A model generated the notes under the pieces. It worked only from the letters and a program-made list of their open reading frames with translations. It had not been told where the DNA came from and did no database searches. This document shows positions 25,320 through 33,918 of a DNA stretch of 64,000 nt, one piece after another; position 1 is the first letter of the stretch; the number at the start of each line of letters is the position of its first letter. The stretch spans positions 248,001-312,000 of the forward strand of contig JBPFEG010000083.1 in the NCBI GenBank assembly GCA_051061015.1, in the 5' to 3' direction. The position numbers and the translations under genes are program-made. This DNA is from Methylomicrobium sp051061015 (lineage in GTDB: Bacteria > Pseudomonadota > Gammaproteobacteria > Methylococcales > Methylomonadaceae).

Positions 25320-25958
25320 ATGAATACTGACCTTGCTGGTCAAATAGCAGAAAAAATCGTTTCCGAAGCCATTATAGAAAATTGGAAATTCTATATTCTC
25401 GTGATTCTATTAAGCGGTATTGGTTCTTATTTTGCGAGTTTAATTAAGGGATACGCTAATAAACGCGGAGAAAATTTAGCTACTAAGGCGGATTTTAATG
25501 ATTTAATGGCAAAGTTGAAAGAATCAACCGAGACAACAGAGCAGATCAAGCATGATATTGAACATCATGTGTGGCGAAAGCAACAAATCGAGGAATTACG
25601 TCGAAAGAAGCTTGAAGAATTCTTGATTCATATTTATGTTGTCAAGGAGCAGCTTATGAAGGAAGTTAATAACTTGTATTTTGGTACAACAGGGGATATA
25701 GATATTTTTGCCAGCAACAAGGCCATAATGATTCGTCTATTGTATTTTCCTGAGCTGGCAACAGAACACGGTAATTTTCTGCAAATGTATGTTAATTTTC
25801 GCAAATGGATTGGTGAGGGAATGACTGAAAACGCCAGCGGAACAATTAGTCAAGAGCACCGGAATAAATTAGCAACCCATATTAGTTCATTAGAGACCGC
25901 AATTTCTCGCGTTGAGTTAAAAGCTGCAGAAATGGCGAAAAATTGGAACGTTGTGTAA
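25320..25958 (+). CDS. Single-pass membrane protein of unknown function, AT-rich
   Basis: The protein of about 212 residues is read from the ATG at 25320; a TTG lies three codons upstream. One hydrophobic segment at about residues 24-42 (FYILVILLSGIGSYFASLI) is followed by a charged helical region (LRRKKLEEF) and no recognisable domain. Codon use is AT-rich compared with the genes on either side, which suggests acquisition. The function is unknown. Confidence 0.65.
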   Translation: MNTDLAGQIAEKIVSEAIIENWKFYILVILLSGIGSYFASLIKGYANKRGENLATKADFNDLMAKLKESTETTEQIKHDIEHHVWRKQQIEELRRKKLEEFLIHIYVVKEQLMKEVNNLYFGTTGDIDIFASNKAIMIRLLYFPELATEHGNFLQMYVNFRKWIGEGMTENASGTISQEHRNKLATHISSLETAISRVELKAAEMAKNWNVV

Positions 25959-26109
25959 TTTATTGTCCGAACTGATGCCACCGTCCGTCAAATGTTATCA
26001 TGCTAATCTATATCATCATTCTATATGCTAATATATGACTTGCTTTTAACAGCAGTTTCTTCCTGATTTTTTAATACTCCATTCCATAGAACGTTAGGGC
26101 GCAGAGCAA

Positions 26110-26631
26110 ATGGTCGTCCCTGAGCACGAAGCATCCGCCTTCATCCAAGGCTATACACAGGTCATGGTGCAAATTTATGGGCCAGTGCCGGCCAAGCCAA
26201 AGAAAGGACTCCTGGAAATATTGGCAGCCGCGCGAGCAAGCTATGTGACTGACCGCTCTCTTCTCGAAGAAGCCTTACGCCAGTTGAAATCCGAATCGAT
26301 TGTGATCGCGCCGGAGGTCGTCTCTGCAATAAAGAGCCTTGAAGTGAAAAAATGGATCTATCTCAAGGATACGAGCGCCTTTTCCATATTCATCGATCCT
26401 TCCACTAAGGCCGCTTACGCTGTGTTTGGCTTGACCGATCGAATTAGAAACATCATCGGAGGTTCCGGCGCTGTAGTAGAGACCGGTTTGCTACGTTATC
26501 AGGGACGATATGTTACTGACGGGATAGTGACGAGCGTTATCTGGTTAGGGCGAACTTACAAAAAAAGCTTCATCGAGGCGTTTGCCGATCTCCGTGCGCA
26601 AGGCGCATTCCACAAAACTTATCTGTGCTAG
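26110..26631 (+). CDS. Hypothetical protein
   Basis: The 173-residue protein has balanced amino-acid composition and looks genuinely coding. There are no signal peptide, no membrane segment and no motif I can name. It has an alpha-helical first half and a second half with beta character (AYAVFGLTDRIRNIIGGSG, RYQGRYVTDGIVTS). It is preceded by 150 bases of non-coding AT-rich sequence and has no strong Shine-Dalgarno. It belongs to a stretch of unrelated single genes between the hyp and HupE clusters. Confidence 0.6.
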   Translation: MVVPEHEASAFIQGYTQVMVQIYGPVPAKPKKGLLEILAAARASYVTDRSLLEEALRQLKSESIVIAPEVVSAIKSLEVKKWIYLKDTSAFSIFIDPSTKAAYAVFGLTDRIRNIIGGSGAVVETGLLRYQGRYVTDGIVTSVIWLGRTYKKSFIEAFADLRAQGAFHKTYLC

Positions 26632-26657
26632 AGCATTTTCGGTTCACGTGCATTGAA

Positions 26658-26673
26658 GGCGAATAAATTCGCC
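26658..26673. other. Compact perfect palindrome after the hypothetical gene
   Basis: GGCGAAT and ATTCGCC are separated by only two bases. It lies 27 bases past the stop of the hypothetical gene. It could be a protein-binding site or part of a 3' structure; no T tract follows. Confidence 0.3.
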
Positions 26674-26820
26674 AAAGCCGTTAACTCAACCAACACCAGC
26701 GCAAATAGGATGGATAAGGCATGAACCCCATTACGCGAACGAAGAGTCTCCAGTTCAGTCTATTGTATAGCTAATTTATTTTAGCTTGCATAAGCCGAAC
26801 CCAACCATCAGGAGGCCAAT

Positions 26821-27204
26821 ATGACTCAAGATCAAAAACTCAACTATCTCAGCCTGGCCCTTCGGATTATCGGGGCCGTTTTTGTCGTGGGCATTTATCC
26901 CCTGATGATGTGGATCTGGCCTTCGGGATGGGGTTGGGAGCCGCGTCAGCCGGAATATGAATGGATGATCATCGGGATCTACGCCACTTTGGGCGTGTTT
27001 CTGGTCCTCGCTGCAAAAAATCCGCTCGAACATCTGAGCCTGATCCGCTTCACGATCTGTTCGAGTCTCGTACATGGCGGCATCATGCTGGTCCAAGGCA
27101 TTGCGGACGAAAACGAACGGGCAAACCTTGTCGGCGACGTTCCTGCGCTGTTTCTGGTCGCCGTCGTGTTGTGGGTTCTGGTGCCCAGGCAGCATGAACC
27201 ATAG
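26821..27204 (+). CDS. Small integral membrane protein, DUF6632-like
   Basis: The 127-residue protein has about four membrane segments (LALRIIGAVFVVGIYPLMMW, MIIGIYATLGVFLVLAA, a weaker FTICSSLVHGGIMLV, and VPALFLVAVVLWVLV). The layout, with a tryptophan-rich loop after the first helix and SLVHGGIM in the third, resembles a family of small proteins of unknown function. The DUF number is from memory and less certain than the topology. GGAGG lies 9 bases before the ATG. Confidence 0.65.
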   Translation: MTQDQKLNYLSLALRIIGAVFVVGIYPLMMWIWPSGWGWEPRQPEYEWMIIGIYATLGVFLVLAAKNPLEHLSLIRFTICSSLVHGGIMLVQGIADENERANLVGDVPALFLVAVVLWVLVPRQHEP

Positions 27205-27260
27205 CGACGGGCGACCAATCGAATCACAACAGTTCCTTCATCTACTTGGAGTTCTATCTC

Positions 27261-27734
27261 ATGGAAAAACGAATTATTGATGATATTTCGCCTGACAACG
27301 AAAGATCGGTTACGAGTTGGCTGAACCTGGAGGAGCTTGCCGATGTGGAGGTCACGTCCGAAAGTAACGAACATCCGATAGAGGCGGCCTTGTTGCCTGT
27401 CAATGGACGCGGCTGGCGAGCCGGCAAGCCCGGAACGCAAACGATCCGGCTGCTCTTTAAAAAACCGCAGGACCTCCATCGGATTCATCTGATTTTTTTG
27501 GAGTCCGCCATCAAGAGGACACAGGAATATGTCCTTCGATGGTCCGGCGATCAGGGGCAGACCTGGAGTGAAATCGTGCGCCAGCAATGGAATTTTAGTC
27601 CCGACGGAAGCACGCGCGAGACGGAAGATCATATTTTGGCGCTTTCCGGTGTTACTGCGCTCGAATTGACCGTTACGCCCGACATTGGCGGCCAACGCGC
27701 ATTTGCCTCACTGGAAAAGTTACGGCTTGCGTAA
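27261..27734 (+). CDS. Galactose-binding-like (F5/8 type C-like) domain protein
   Basis: The 157-residue protein starts at the ATG at 27261, with GGAG at 27248-27251; an upstream TTG at 27246 is less likely. It reads as one beta-sandwich domain (IRLLFKKPQDLHRIHLIFLE, VLRWSGDQGQTWSEIVRQQ, LELTVTPDIGG) like carbohydrate-binding discoidin modules. There is no signal peptide, which is unusual for a sugar-binding module and suggests a cytoplasmic ligand. The fold is inferred from pattern only. Confidence 0.6.
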   Translation: MEKRIIDDISPDNERSVTSWLNLEELADVEVTSESNEHPIEAALLPVNGRGWRAGKPGTQTIRLLFKKPQDLHRIHLIFLESAIKRTQEYVLRWSGDQGQTWSEIVRQQWNFSPDGSTRETEDHILALSGVTALELTVTPDIGGQRAFASLEKLRLA

Positions 27735-27794
27735 AAGCTTTCATTTTTTCAAATACAGATTGAATATTTACGCCGCTTTGCCGCATTCCAAAGG

Positions 27795-28985
27795 TTACGG
27801 CAACGCCGCATAAAAATACGCCAGCCCGCACAAGGAGATAATCGCCGAACCGTAGCACTGCGCCCATTGGCTCAAACGAGGCGCTGCGGTATCGACCCGG
27901 CGCAACAGAATGAGTACGTAAAAGGCCGGCAGAACGACGACCTGGTGGCCGATTTCGACGCCGACGCTGAATGCCGTAATCGCCAATGCCAGACTGCCAA
28001 TCGCCATGCCGGACATCGCATCGAGCAGACCGCCCGCAAAGCCGAGCCCGTGGAATAATCCGAAACCGAACGCCAGCAAGAGACGAGCCTTGCCCTGGCT
28101 GCGTTTTGGCCAAAAGACATTCTCAACCGCGACCGCTACGATACTCGCCGCGATCATCGGCTCGACAATACTGGAAGGCAGGCGGACAATATTCAACACG
28201 GCAAGGGCAAGGGTCAGCGTATGGGCCAGCGTGAAGGCGGCAATCACCTGGATCAGGTCTCGCCAGCCGGTTACCGCCAGAACAAGCGCGCCCACGAAAA
28301 GGAGATGATCGTAGCCAGTGAGAATGTGGACGATGCCGTGGCGCACGAATGCCCCGGCCATGCGCATCCGGTCCAGTCCCGTGCCACCGCCGCTGTCGAA
28401 AATCAGGGGTTCCCGAAAGGTAAACAGCAGGCCTTCGCTGGGTTCCTGCCCATTCCGTCCGATCCTGACGATATAACTCGCTTCCCAGGGATTTCCCGGT
28501 GCAAACAGGAACTCCCGAAGCACATCCTGGCGAAACTCGATGCGTTGGCTCTGCGCGCCTTTCAGCGGATAATCCAGCCGATAGGTGAGTCGACCTGTAG
28601 ACTGCCGGGGAACTTCCAGAACGCGCCCGGCAATGGGCCGGCCTTCCGCATGGATATGAAGATGGTTGAGCAGGTAATCGCCGTGCTTGCGTAGCGCCTC
28701 CTGGTTTGCAGTGCTCCTGTTTCCACTCAAAGCGGTAGCGACGAGGACTTCTTCCAGGGAAACGGTTGCGCACAAATCGATGCGATCGGCATGGACTATG
28801 ATGTGCATCGCGCCTTGAGAGACGGGATGGGCCAGCGCCGGATGAGTGGTCATCAATAGTGGTAGGAGCAGGCTGGGCAAGAGCAGGAAGAATGCGGGGA
28901 ATTTTTTTAAGCCGCGGAAGAGTTCTTCGCGCTTTTCAGTCTCAATGAAACTGAATAATTCAGCGATGAACATGAAAAGCATCAT
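27795..28985 (-). CDS. HupE/UreJ-family membrane protein
   Basis: The 396-residue protein has an N-terminal extracytoplasmic domain (about residues 55-200, beginning HPVSQGAMHIIVHADRIDL after a leader-like stretch). About six or seven membrane helices of the HupE/UreJ_2 type follow, with FVRHGIVHILTGYDHLLF and FGLFHGLGFAGG, whose His residues are typical of nickel/cobalt permeases. The first 40 residues before the hydrophobic leader are unusual, so the true start may lie later. It overlaps the TPR gene by 26 bases. Nickel uptake for the nearby hydrogenase is an attractive inference. Confidence 0.82.
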   Translation of the reverse strand: MMLFMFIAELFSFIETEKREELFRGLKKFPAFFLLLPSLLLPLLMTTHPALAHPVSQGAMHIIVHADRIDLCATVSLEEVLVATALSGNRSTANQEALRKHGDYLLNHLHIHAEGRPIAGRVLEVPRQSTGRLTYRLDYPLKGAQSQRIEFRQDVLREFLFAPGNPWEASYIVRIGRNGQEPSEGLLFTFREPLIFDSGGGTGLDRMRMAGAFVRHGIVHILTGYDHLLFVGALVLAVTGWRDLIQVIAAFTLAHTLTLALAVLNIVRLPSSIVEPMIAASIVAVAVENVFWPKRSQGKARLLLAFGFGLFHGLGFAGGLLDAMSGMAIGSLALAITAFSVGVEIGHQVVVLPAFYVLILLRRVDTAAPRLSQWAQCYGSAIISLCGLAYFYAALP

Positions 28986-30216
28986 AATGGGGATTGATTC
29001 TGACGGCTTTTTGCAAATAATCCTTCCCTTCTTCCGCTCGCCCGGCGGCCAAATGAATCATCGCGGCATGATAAAACAGGTGCGCATCCTGCCAGTCATA
29101 TGACAACACCTTTTTGATTTCATCCAGGGATTCCCGGTATTGGCCGTTCCGGAATAAAGCCCAGGCCAGTGCATCGCGGGTTGCCGCATTCTGTCGCAAC
29201 TCTATATCCTTTCGCGCCCATTTGACTGCTTCCGCGCCATCCAGACGCGCATCGGCATACAATGAGGCGAGGTGGTGATAATACCGAGCCTCGCCGCGCC
29301 GCGCGGAATCCAGATAAACGGCAAGCGCCTTGTCATGCCAGGGCTGCGCGAGTTCCGGTCTGCCCATGAATAAATACAAATCGCCCAGCGCATGATAGAG
29401 ATCGGGCCGTATGGCGCAGGTCGCAATCCGCCGGTAAAGCGCTGCTGCGGCTTCGAAGTTTCGTTGGGTTCCCAGCCATTCGGCCATATACTCCTGAGTC
29501 AGCCAGTAACCGGAATAGGCGTGATCGGCTTGACGATAATGATCCCATGCGGCTTGATACTGGCCTCGGCTCAGGGCCAAATAGCCTCTTTGCAGTTCCA
29601 CCCAGGCATAGGAGCGCATGTCCTTGGCCGAAATTTCCTCTTCCGCTTCCCGGTATAAACGGTCCGCCTCGTCGAAATTTCCCTGTTTGGCTCGCAAATA
29701 CGCGAGGCGGCTAAGATTATCCCAGGTCCGGTTTTTTCCTAGAATGTTTTGCAAGCGGGTTGCCGCGGCGGTGTAGTGGCCTTCCTGGATTGCAATATCG
29801 GTCTTCAACACCTGGACCTTCGGGTCGTCGTCCATAAACGAAAGCTTTGCTATACCGGCTTTCGCTGCTTCCAGGCGATGCAGTTTCAAATTGTGGGTTA
29901 GGTATAAGAGCTGAAGATCGACCGACTCAGGAAAGCTGGCCAAGGCTTTCTCGAAAGCCGCCTCGGTTTTTTCTATATCGTACGGGTTTCCCGTCAAAGA
30001 ATTCTTCAAAAAAGAATAATAGGCTTTTTTGAAGAAAGATTCAGGATCGTTAAGTGTCGCCTCTGGCTGCCGGATTCTAACGGAAGCGCTATATTCAATC
30101 TGTCCCAGTTCTTGCTGGTAGTCCGTAGTGGCTTTGCCGGTCAGCCCGGTCAGAGGGATAGCTAAGCTGGTGATGGCGATACAAAAAATGATTTTCAGAA
30201 TGTTTTTTAGTGCCAC
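28960..30216 (-). CDS. Secreted tetratricopeptide-repeat protein
   Basis: The 418-residue protein starts at a GTG and has a hydrophobic leader (ILKIIFCIAITSLAIPLTGL). It then contains at least eight TPR-like helical pairs (LAYLRAKQGNFDEADRLYREAEEE; ALAWALFRNGQYRESLDEI; AAMIHLAAGRAEEGKDYLQ). It is probably a periplasmic scaffold. It overlaps the HupE-like gene and follows the DUF4331 gene, an order that suggests the three work together. Confidence 0.82.
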   Translation of the reverse strand: MALKNILKIIFCIAITSLAIPLTGLTGKATTDYQQELGQIEYSASVRIRQPEATLNDPESFFKKAYYSFLKNSLTGNPYDIEKTEAAFEKALASFPESVDLQLLYLTHNLKLHRLEAAKAGIAKLSFMDDDPKVQVLKTDIAIQEGHYTAAATRLQNILGKNRTWDNLSRLAYLRAKQGNFDEADRLYREAEEEISAKDMRSYAWVELQRGYLALSRGQYQAAWDHYRQADHAYSGYWLTQEYMAEWLGTQRNFEAAAALYRRIATCAIRPDLYHALGDLYLFMGRPELAQPWHDKALAVYLDSARRGEARYYHHLASLYADARLDGAEAVKWARKDIELRQNAATRDALAWALFRNGQYRESLDEIKKVLSYDWQDAHLFYHAAMIHLAAGRAEEGKDYLQKAVRINPHYDAFHVHR

Positions 30217-30260
30217 AGCTTGAGTATGTGATAACTTATAGATAAAGATAAACGGAGAAA

Positions 30261-30298
30261 AAGGGAAATAGAATTAAGAGTAAAATTCTAAATCCCTT
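30261..30298 (-). other. Interrupted hairpin between the DUF4331 and TPR genes
   Basis: AAGGGA/TCCCTT (30261-30266, 30293-30298) and AGAATT/AATTCT (30270-30275, 30284-30289) form a stem with a symmetric 3/3 internal loop. On the minus strand it is followed by a T-rich stretch. It may partly terminate DUF4331 transcripts and lower expression of the TPR and HupE-like genes. Confidence 0.45.
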
Positions 30299-30362
30299 CG
30301 CTCTTTTCCTCTATGCCAGAAACGCATTCGCCGGGGGGTATTAATTATGGCCTCCCGATAAA

Positions 30363-32027
30363 CTACCAGGGCTCTGCCAGATACGGAAACTCCTTCAGAA
30401 ACTCTTTATCGTTCTTGAGTGGATTAGGCGGCGTTTTGGGAACTATAGGCGCGCTGTCCCATAGCGCTTGGCTACCGAGGGTTTCCAGGTTGCATGGCTT
30501 GCCCCCGCAGCCTTTTTCCATATCCAGAAACAGCGACAGGAAACGGGTCGCCACCTGATCTTCGAATCGGCGGCCGAATGGCCAGGTGCCGTTAGTATCC
30601 ATGTCTATGGAGGCGACATTGGGAATGAAAATCTCAAAAGTGCGGGGAGGCTTGATGTCCAGCCCTTTCACATTCCACGAATTGTCCGGCATGTTGATCC
30701 GCTGGAAAAAACACTTTTTCGCCCGCGGAAATGCTTCAATCGCGAGCTTATAGGTTTTATAAACCGAGACCGGTGAGTTGGAATGGTCGAAACAGCTGCC
30801 GAGGCCCAGCGCGCTGATAGAAGGGCCAAACCCCCAACCCAGGTGGGCGAAGCGCCTGACGTAAAGTTCCGAGAGCTTGACGTTGTTCGAGAGTTGTTTG
30901 TCGTCTTCCCGAAGGTTAAGCGCCGCATCGAGAAACGGAACCCCATCCAGATCCACCTTCTTATAATCGCGAATATCGTCGTTAAACCCGTCTTCAGAGG
31001 GACCGGTTGCCGTCATTCCTTTGAACAGGCCGAAGAAAGAATGCTCTTTCTGATCGGGAATGGCTTTTGCCTTGGCGGAAGCTTTCAATACCCAGCTTTC
31101 GCCCCAGGTTCTCACTATTCTGTCCGTCTCGGGCGTTTTAGTCAGAAATTTGAGAGGCATTTCCAGCACGATGGCGTTGATGTTCCTGCCGGCTTGTGCG
31201 TCTTTTCCGCTATAGACAAACCGGAAATTACCGTTTTCATCCTTTAGAAACTTGTTGCCATTCCAACCCAGAGGGCCGGGAGAAAGATCCTTTTTCACTT
31301 TGATCCCCCAGTCGGGATTGTTTTTATCGAAATTAAACAAGGTATTGCCTTCCAGTTCGATGAGCGTTTTAGGAATGGGCAATTCCCTTTTGTCGCTCAT
31401 GGCATGGGGAACATGATAATACTGTGGCGCATAGTTGATGGACCTGAAAAATCCCGGCAAATCGTTGAAGAAAGCATCATCCCTTCCGCCAATAAAAGCT
31501 TTGACAGGGTTGCCGTTCGGTGAGCTGATTTCGACTGTCTTATTGGTATCGATGACCTTGGAAAAGTCGCCGCCGGGGAATCCGATGAAATCGATTTTAG
31601 CCTGATTGTCCTTGTTGAAGGTCACTCTGACTTCGGAGGGTTTGAAATTGATATACTTCTTGCCTACGGCCTTTGCGTAATCCAACACGGCGAGCAAGGA
31701 AGCTTCGTCACCCATTGACGGCCCCGTTCTGGGGTCGGGGTCGAACTGAATACGGTAAAGCAGATCGGTATCGAATACACCCGCCTTGGGGATGGAGGCG
31801 AATGTCAAGGCGACTACGACTTTTTCCCCGTTCGTTTTGTCGTCACTGGGAAAACCGAACAGATCGTATAAATCGGCGGGACTCACCGGAATATCGGAAA
31901 ATATCGAATTGATCGCGTTAGGATCGTTATGGTCGGCGGCGGTGCTAATGGCAGGGATCAGAATACAGCCCAGTAACGCAAGGCCAATTTGGTTCTTCTT
32001 TATTGCTCTCAGGCTTAGTCTTTTCAT
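30363..32027 (-). CDS. Secreted DUF4331 protein
   Basis: The protein of about 554 residues is read from the ATG at 32025-32027, preceded by AAGGGG; a TTG four codons up was discarded. The signal peptide ends near ISTAADHNDPNAIN, and the DHNDP start is typical of DUF4331. The domain spans most of the protein (SDIPVSPADLYDLFGFP near 50; VLEMPLKFL near 290). The function is unknown for the family. It heads a minus-strand DUF4331-TPR-HupE set. Confidence 0.85.
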   Translation of the reverse strand: MKRLSLRAIKKNQIGLALLGCILIPAISTAADHNDPNAINSIFSDIPVSPADLYDLFGFPSDDKTNGEKVVVALTFASIPKAGVFDTDLLYRIQFDPDPRTGPSMGDEASLLAVLDYAKAVGKKYINFKPSEVRVTFNKDNQAKIDFIGFPGGDFSKVIDTNKTVEISSPNGNPVKAFIGGRDDAFFNDLPGFFRSINYAPQYYHVPHAMSDKRELPIPKTLIELEGNTLFNFDKNNPDWGIKVKKDLSPGPLGWNGNKFLKDENGNFRFVYSGKDAQAGRNINAIVLEMPLKFLTKTPETDRIVRTWGESWVLKASAKAKAIPDQKEHSFFGLFKGMTATGPSEDGFNDDIRDYKKVDLDGVPFLDAALNLREDDKQLSNNVKLSELYVRRFAHLGWGFGPSISALGLGSCFDHSNSPVSVYKTYKLAIEAFPRAKKCFFQRINMPDNSWNVKGLDIKPPRTFEIFIPNVASIDMDTNGTWPFGRRFEDQVATRFLSLFLDMEKGCGGKPCNLETLGSQALWDSAPIVPKTPPNPLKNDKEFLKEFPYLAEPW

Positions 32028-32511
32028 CGCTATCAACCCCTTAATTTATTAATATTAGTGGGAAAGCTTCCGTGCAGACAAACAGGCAGAGAAATCGCGC
32101 TTTACCGTTATTGATGCATAACGGATTCAAACTGTTTTTCAAATAATTAGAAACTGGAATTGCAACGTACCGGCTTTATCGGCGGTTGTCAATATAATTA
32201 CGCTGTTTGTTAGTGGGGTCCGTTCGGCCGCATTCCTTAAATATTATTAACGAGAGCCATGAGTTGGCCGCCGCGTATCGCCGTGGCAGTTTTCGATTGT
32301 CATTCTGGGGGAGTCGTTGTGTAGATTGCTGATTTTGGGTCGAGGCCCAGGTGCTTGATCAACTCGACTGAGGCGGAGAGAAATTCATCATGGGCGGAAA
32401 AATCCACGGGTTCTTTTTTAAAATATAAAGGCTAGCGTGAGGCGGAGTATGTAGTAAGGTTTTCCCTGCACTATATCGAAGAATGGGATTTTATCGGTAA
32501 AATCGAGCGAT
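32028..32511. other. Intergenic region without a recognised gene
   Basis: These 484 bases separate DUF4331 from the YcgN-like gene, both on the minus strand. I see no RNA gene and no clear terminator. The minus strand at 32418-32504 encodes a short stretch ending GKPYYILRLTLAFIF before a stop, which has the alternating pattern and final Phe of outer-membrane barrel ends; this may be chance or a relic. The part next to 32027 should hold the DUF4331 promoter. Confidence 0.5.
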
Positions 32512-32940
32512 TCAGTCCAGCCACTTGATGATATGATCCTCAAGTCGCCTGACCTGATTTTCCTTGATCGCATAGCTGGCGATTGAAACACCTGCCCGTT
32601 GCACGCTGTCGCGACGGCCAGAAACCAAAGGATGCCAGGAATGCAGGCCTTCGCCTTCGGACAGCAACCGGTAGGCGCAGGTCGAAGGCAACCAGTGATA
32701 CGCCTCCGGGTCGAGCTTCCCGACGTCGAGACAGCGCGGCACCAGCCGCGTGCGTTCCGCATAGCGCGTGCAGCGGCAGGTTTTCAGATCGATCAGATTG
32801 CAGGCCGCACTGGTGAAATGAATTTCGCCGGTCTTTTCGTCTTCGAGCTTGTTCAGGCAGCACTTGCCGCAGCGGTCGCAGAGCGACTCCCATTCTTCGT
32901 CGGTCATTTCGTGCAGTTTTTTGGTTTGCCAAAAATTCAT
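32512..32940 (-). CDS. YcgN-family cysteine-cluster protein (UPF0260)
   Basis: The 142-residue protein is read from the ATG at 32938-32940 (MNFWQTKKLHEMTDEEWESLC). The frame is open further upstream but that part overlaps ppnP and is not family-like. It carries the cysteine cluster CDRCGKCCLNKL, CNLIDLKTCRCTRYAERTRLVPRCLDV, which probably binds metal or an Fe-S cluster. Function in the family is unknown. It follows ppnP by 29 bases on the same strand. Confidence 0.88.
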   Translation of the reverse strand: MNFWQTKKLHEMTDEEWESLCDRCGKCCLNKLEDEKTGEIHFTSAACNLIDLKTCRCTRYAERTRLVPRCLDVGKLDPEAYHWLPSTCAYRLLSEGEGLHSWHPLVSGRRDSVQRAGVSIASYAIKENQVRRLEDHIIKWLD

Positions 32941-32969
32941 TACTGCAGCCTCAGAGGCTATGCTCCGGC

Positions 32970-33284
32970 TTATTTCAAAAACGAGCAGATGTAATCGGTC
33001 GGCGCTTTGATCTTGACCGTGAATTGCGCATTGCCCGGTACATTGAACGATTCTCCGCCTTTGATGGTTTGCCAATGAGCCGAGCCCGGCAGATGGACGT
33101 CCAGATCGCCGTCGAGGATTTCCATCAGCTCGGCATCGGCGGTGTTGAACGTGTATTCGCCGGGCAGCATGAAGCCGAGAGTTTTGACAGAGCCGTCCGC
33201 GAAACGGATCGTGCGGCTGGACACGTTGCCGCCGAAATAAACATTGGCTTTCTTGACGACTGTGACATTGCTGAATTCGGACAT
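32970..33284 (-). CDS. ppnP: Pyrimidine/purine nucleoside phosphorylase PpnP
   Basis: The 104-residue cupin (MSEFSNVTVVKKANVYFGGNV) matches the YaiE/PpnP family throughout, including RTIRFADGSVKTLGFMLPGEY and LMEILDGDLDV. Characterised members phosphorolyse several nucleosides. It is divergent from sufR across a 169-base spacer that contains the sufR operator. Confidence 0.92.
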   Translation of the reverse strand: MSEFSNVTVVKKANVYFGGNVSSRTIRFADGSVKTLGFMLPGEYTFNTADAELMEILDGDLDVHLPGSAHWQTIKGGESFNVPGNAQFTVKIKAPTDYICSFLK

Positions 33285-33400
33285 GGATACTTTAGTAATC
33301 GGTAAGTTTTAGGGGTCGATATAATACCAGATTACGACCGTTTTGGTTCAGTCTGATCATCTCGACCGGCTGTGCGGACTAAAAAATTAAAACCTACTTA

Positions 33401-33433
33401 TTTACTGTGAAATTAAATAAGACTAAAATAGTC
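33401..33433 (+). promoter_or_regulatory. sufR promoter with IscR/SufR-like operator
   Basis: GACTAAAATAGTC at 33421-33433 is a perfect dyad that fits the core of the IscR type 1 site (GACTRWWWYAGTC). It overlaps a -10 candidate TAAAAT (33424-33429), which has TTTACT (33401-33406) exactly 17 bases upstream. Binding of the [2Fe-2S] regulator here would block its own promoter, the usual autorepression design. The regulator's ATG is 21 bases downstream. Confidence 0.7.
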
Positions 33434-33453
33434 CTAATTAACGAGAGTGGGAT

Positions 33454-33903
33454 ATGTTACGTGTAAGTAAAATGACTGATTATGCCACGGTAATCTTGAG
33501 CTTTATGGCGAAAGACGCCCGCGATGTATATACGGCGATCGAAATTGCCGCGGCAACCGGAATTGCCTTGCCCACGGTCAGCAAAATTCTTAAACTGCTG
33601 GTCCATGCGCAAGTATTGATTTCGACGCGCGGCGCGAAAGGCGGCTACGCCCTCGCCGATGCACCGGACAAGATTACCGTCGCCGCTGTGATCAGCGCGC
33701 TGGAAGGCCCGATCGGGCTGACCGAGTGCAGCATTTCGCATCAGGGCTGCGAGCAGGCCTCGGGCTGCGGGATTCGTGGCAACTGGGAGCTGATCAATCA
33801 AACCATCCATGATGCGCTGGAGTCGGTGACTCTGGCGGACATGATCAAGCCGGCGAAGGTGCCGGAAGAAATTATGATCCCGGTGGCGAGTCTATATCGC
33901 TAA
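33454..33903 (+). CDS. sufR: Rrf2-family SUF system regulator
   Basis: The 149-residue Rrf2 protein has an N-terminal winged helix (LRVSKMTDYATVIL, TGIALPTVSKILKLL). The C-terminal Fe-S ligands lie in CSISHQGCEQASGCGIRGNW near residues 91-110. It resembles the SUF-associated Rrf2 regulators of gammaproteobacteria rather than the iron-sulfur SufR of cyanobacteria. It stands at the head of the suf cluster with a matching operator in front, so it most likely represses suf when Fe-S clusters are sufficient. Confidence 0.9.
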   Translation: MLRVSKMTDYATVILSFMAKDARDVYTAIEIAAATGIALPTVSKILKLLVHAQVLISTRGAKGGYALADAPDKITVAAVISALEGPIGLTECSISHQGCEQASGCGIRGNWELINQTIHDALESVTLADMIKPAKVPEEIMIPVASLYR

Positions 33904-33918
33904 AAACGAATAGTTTTT

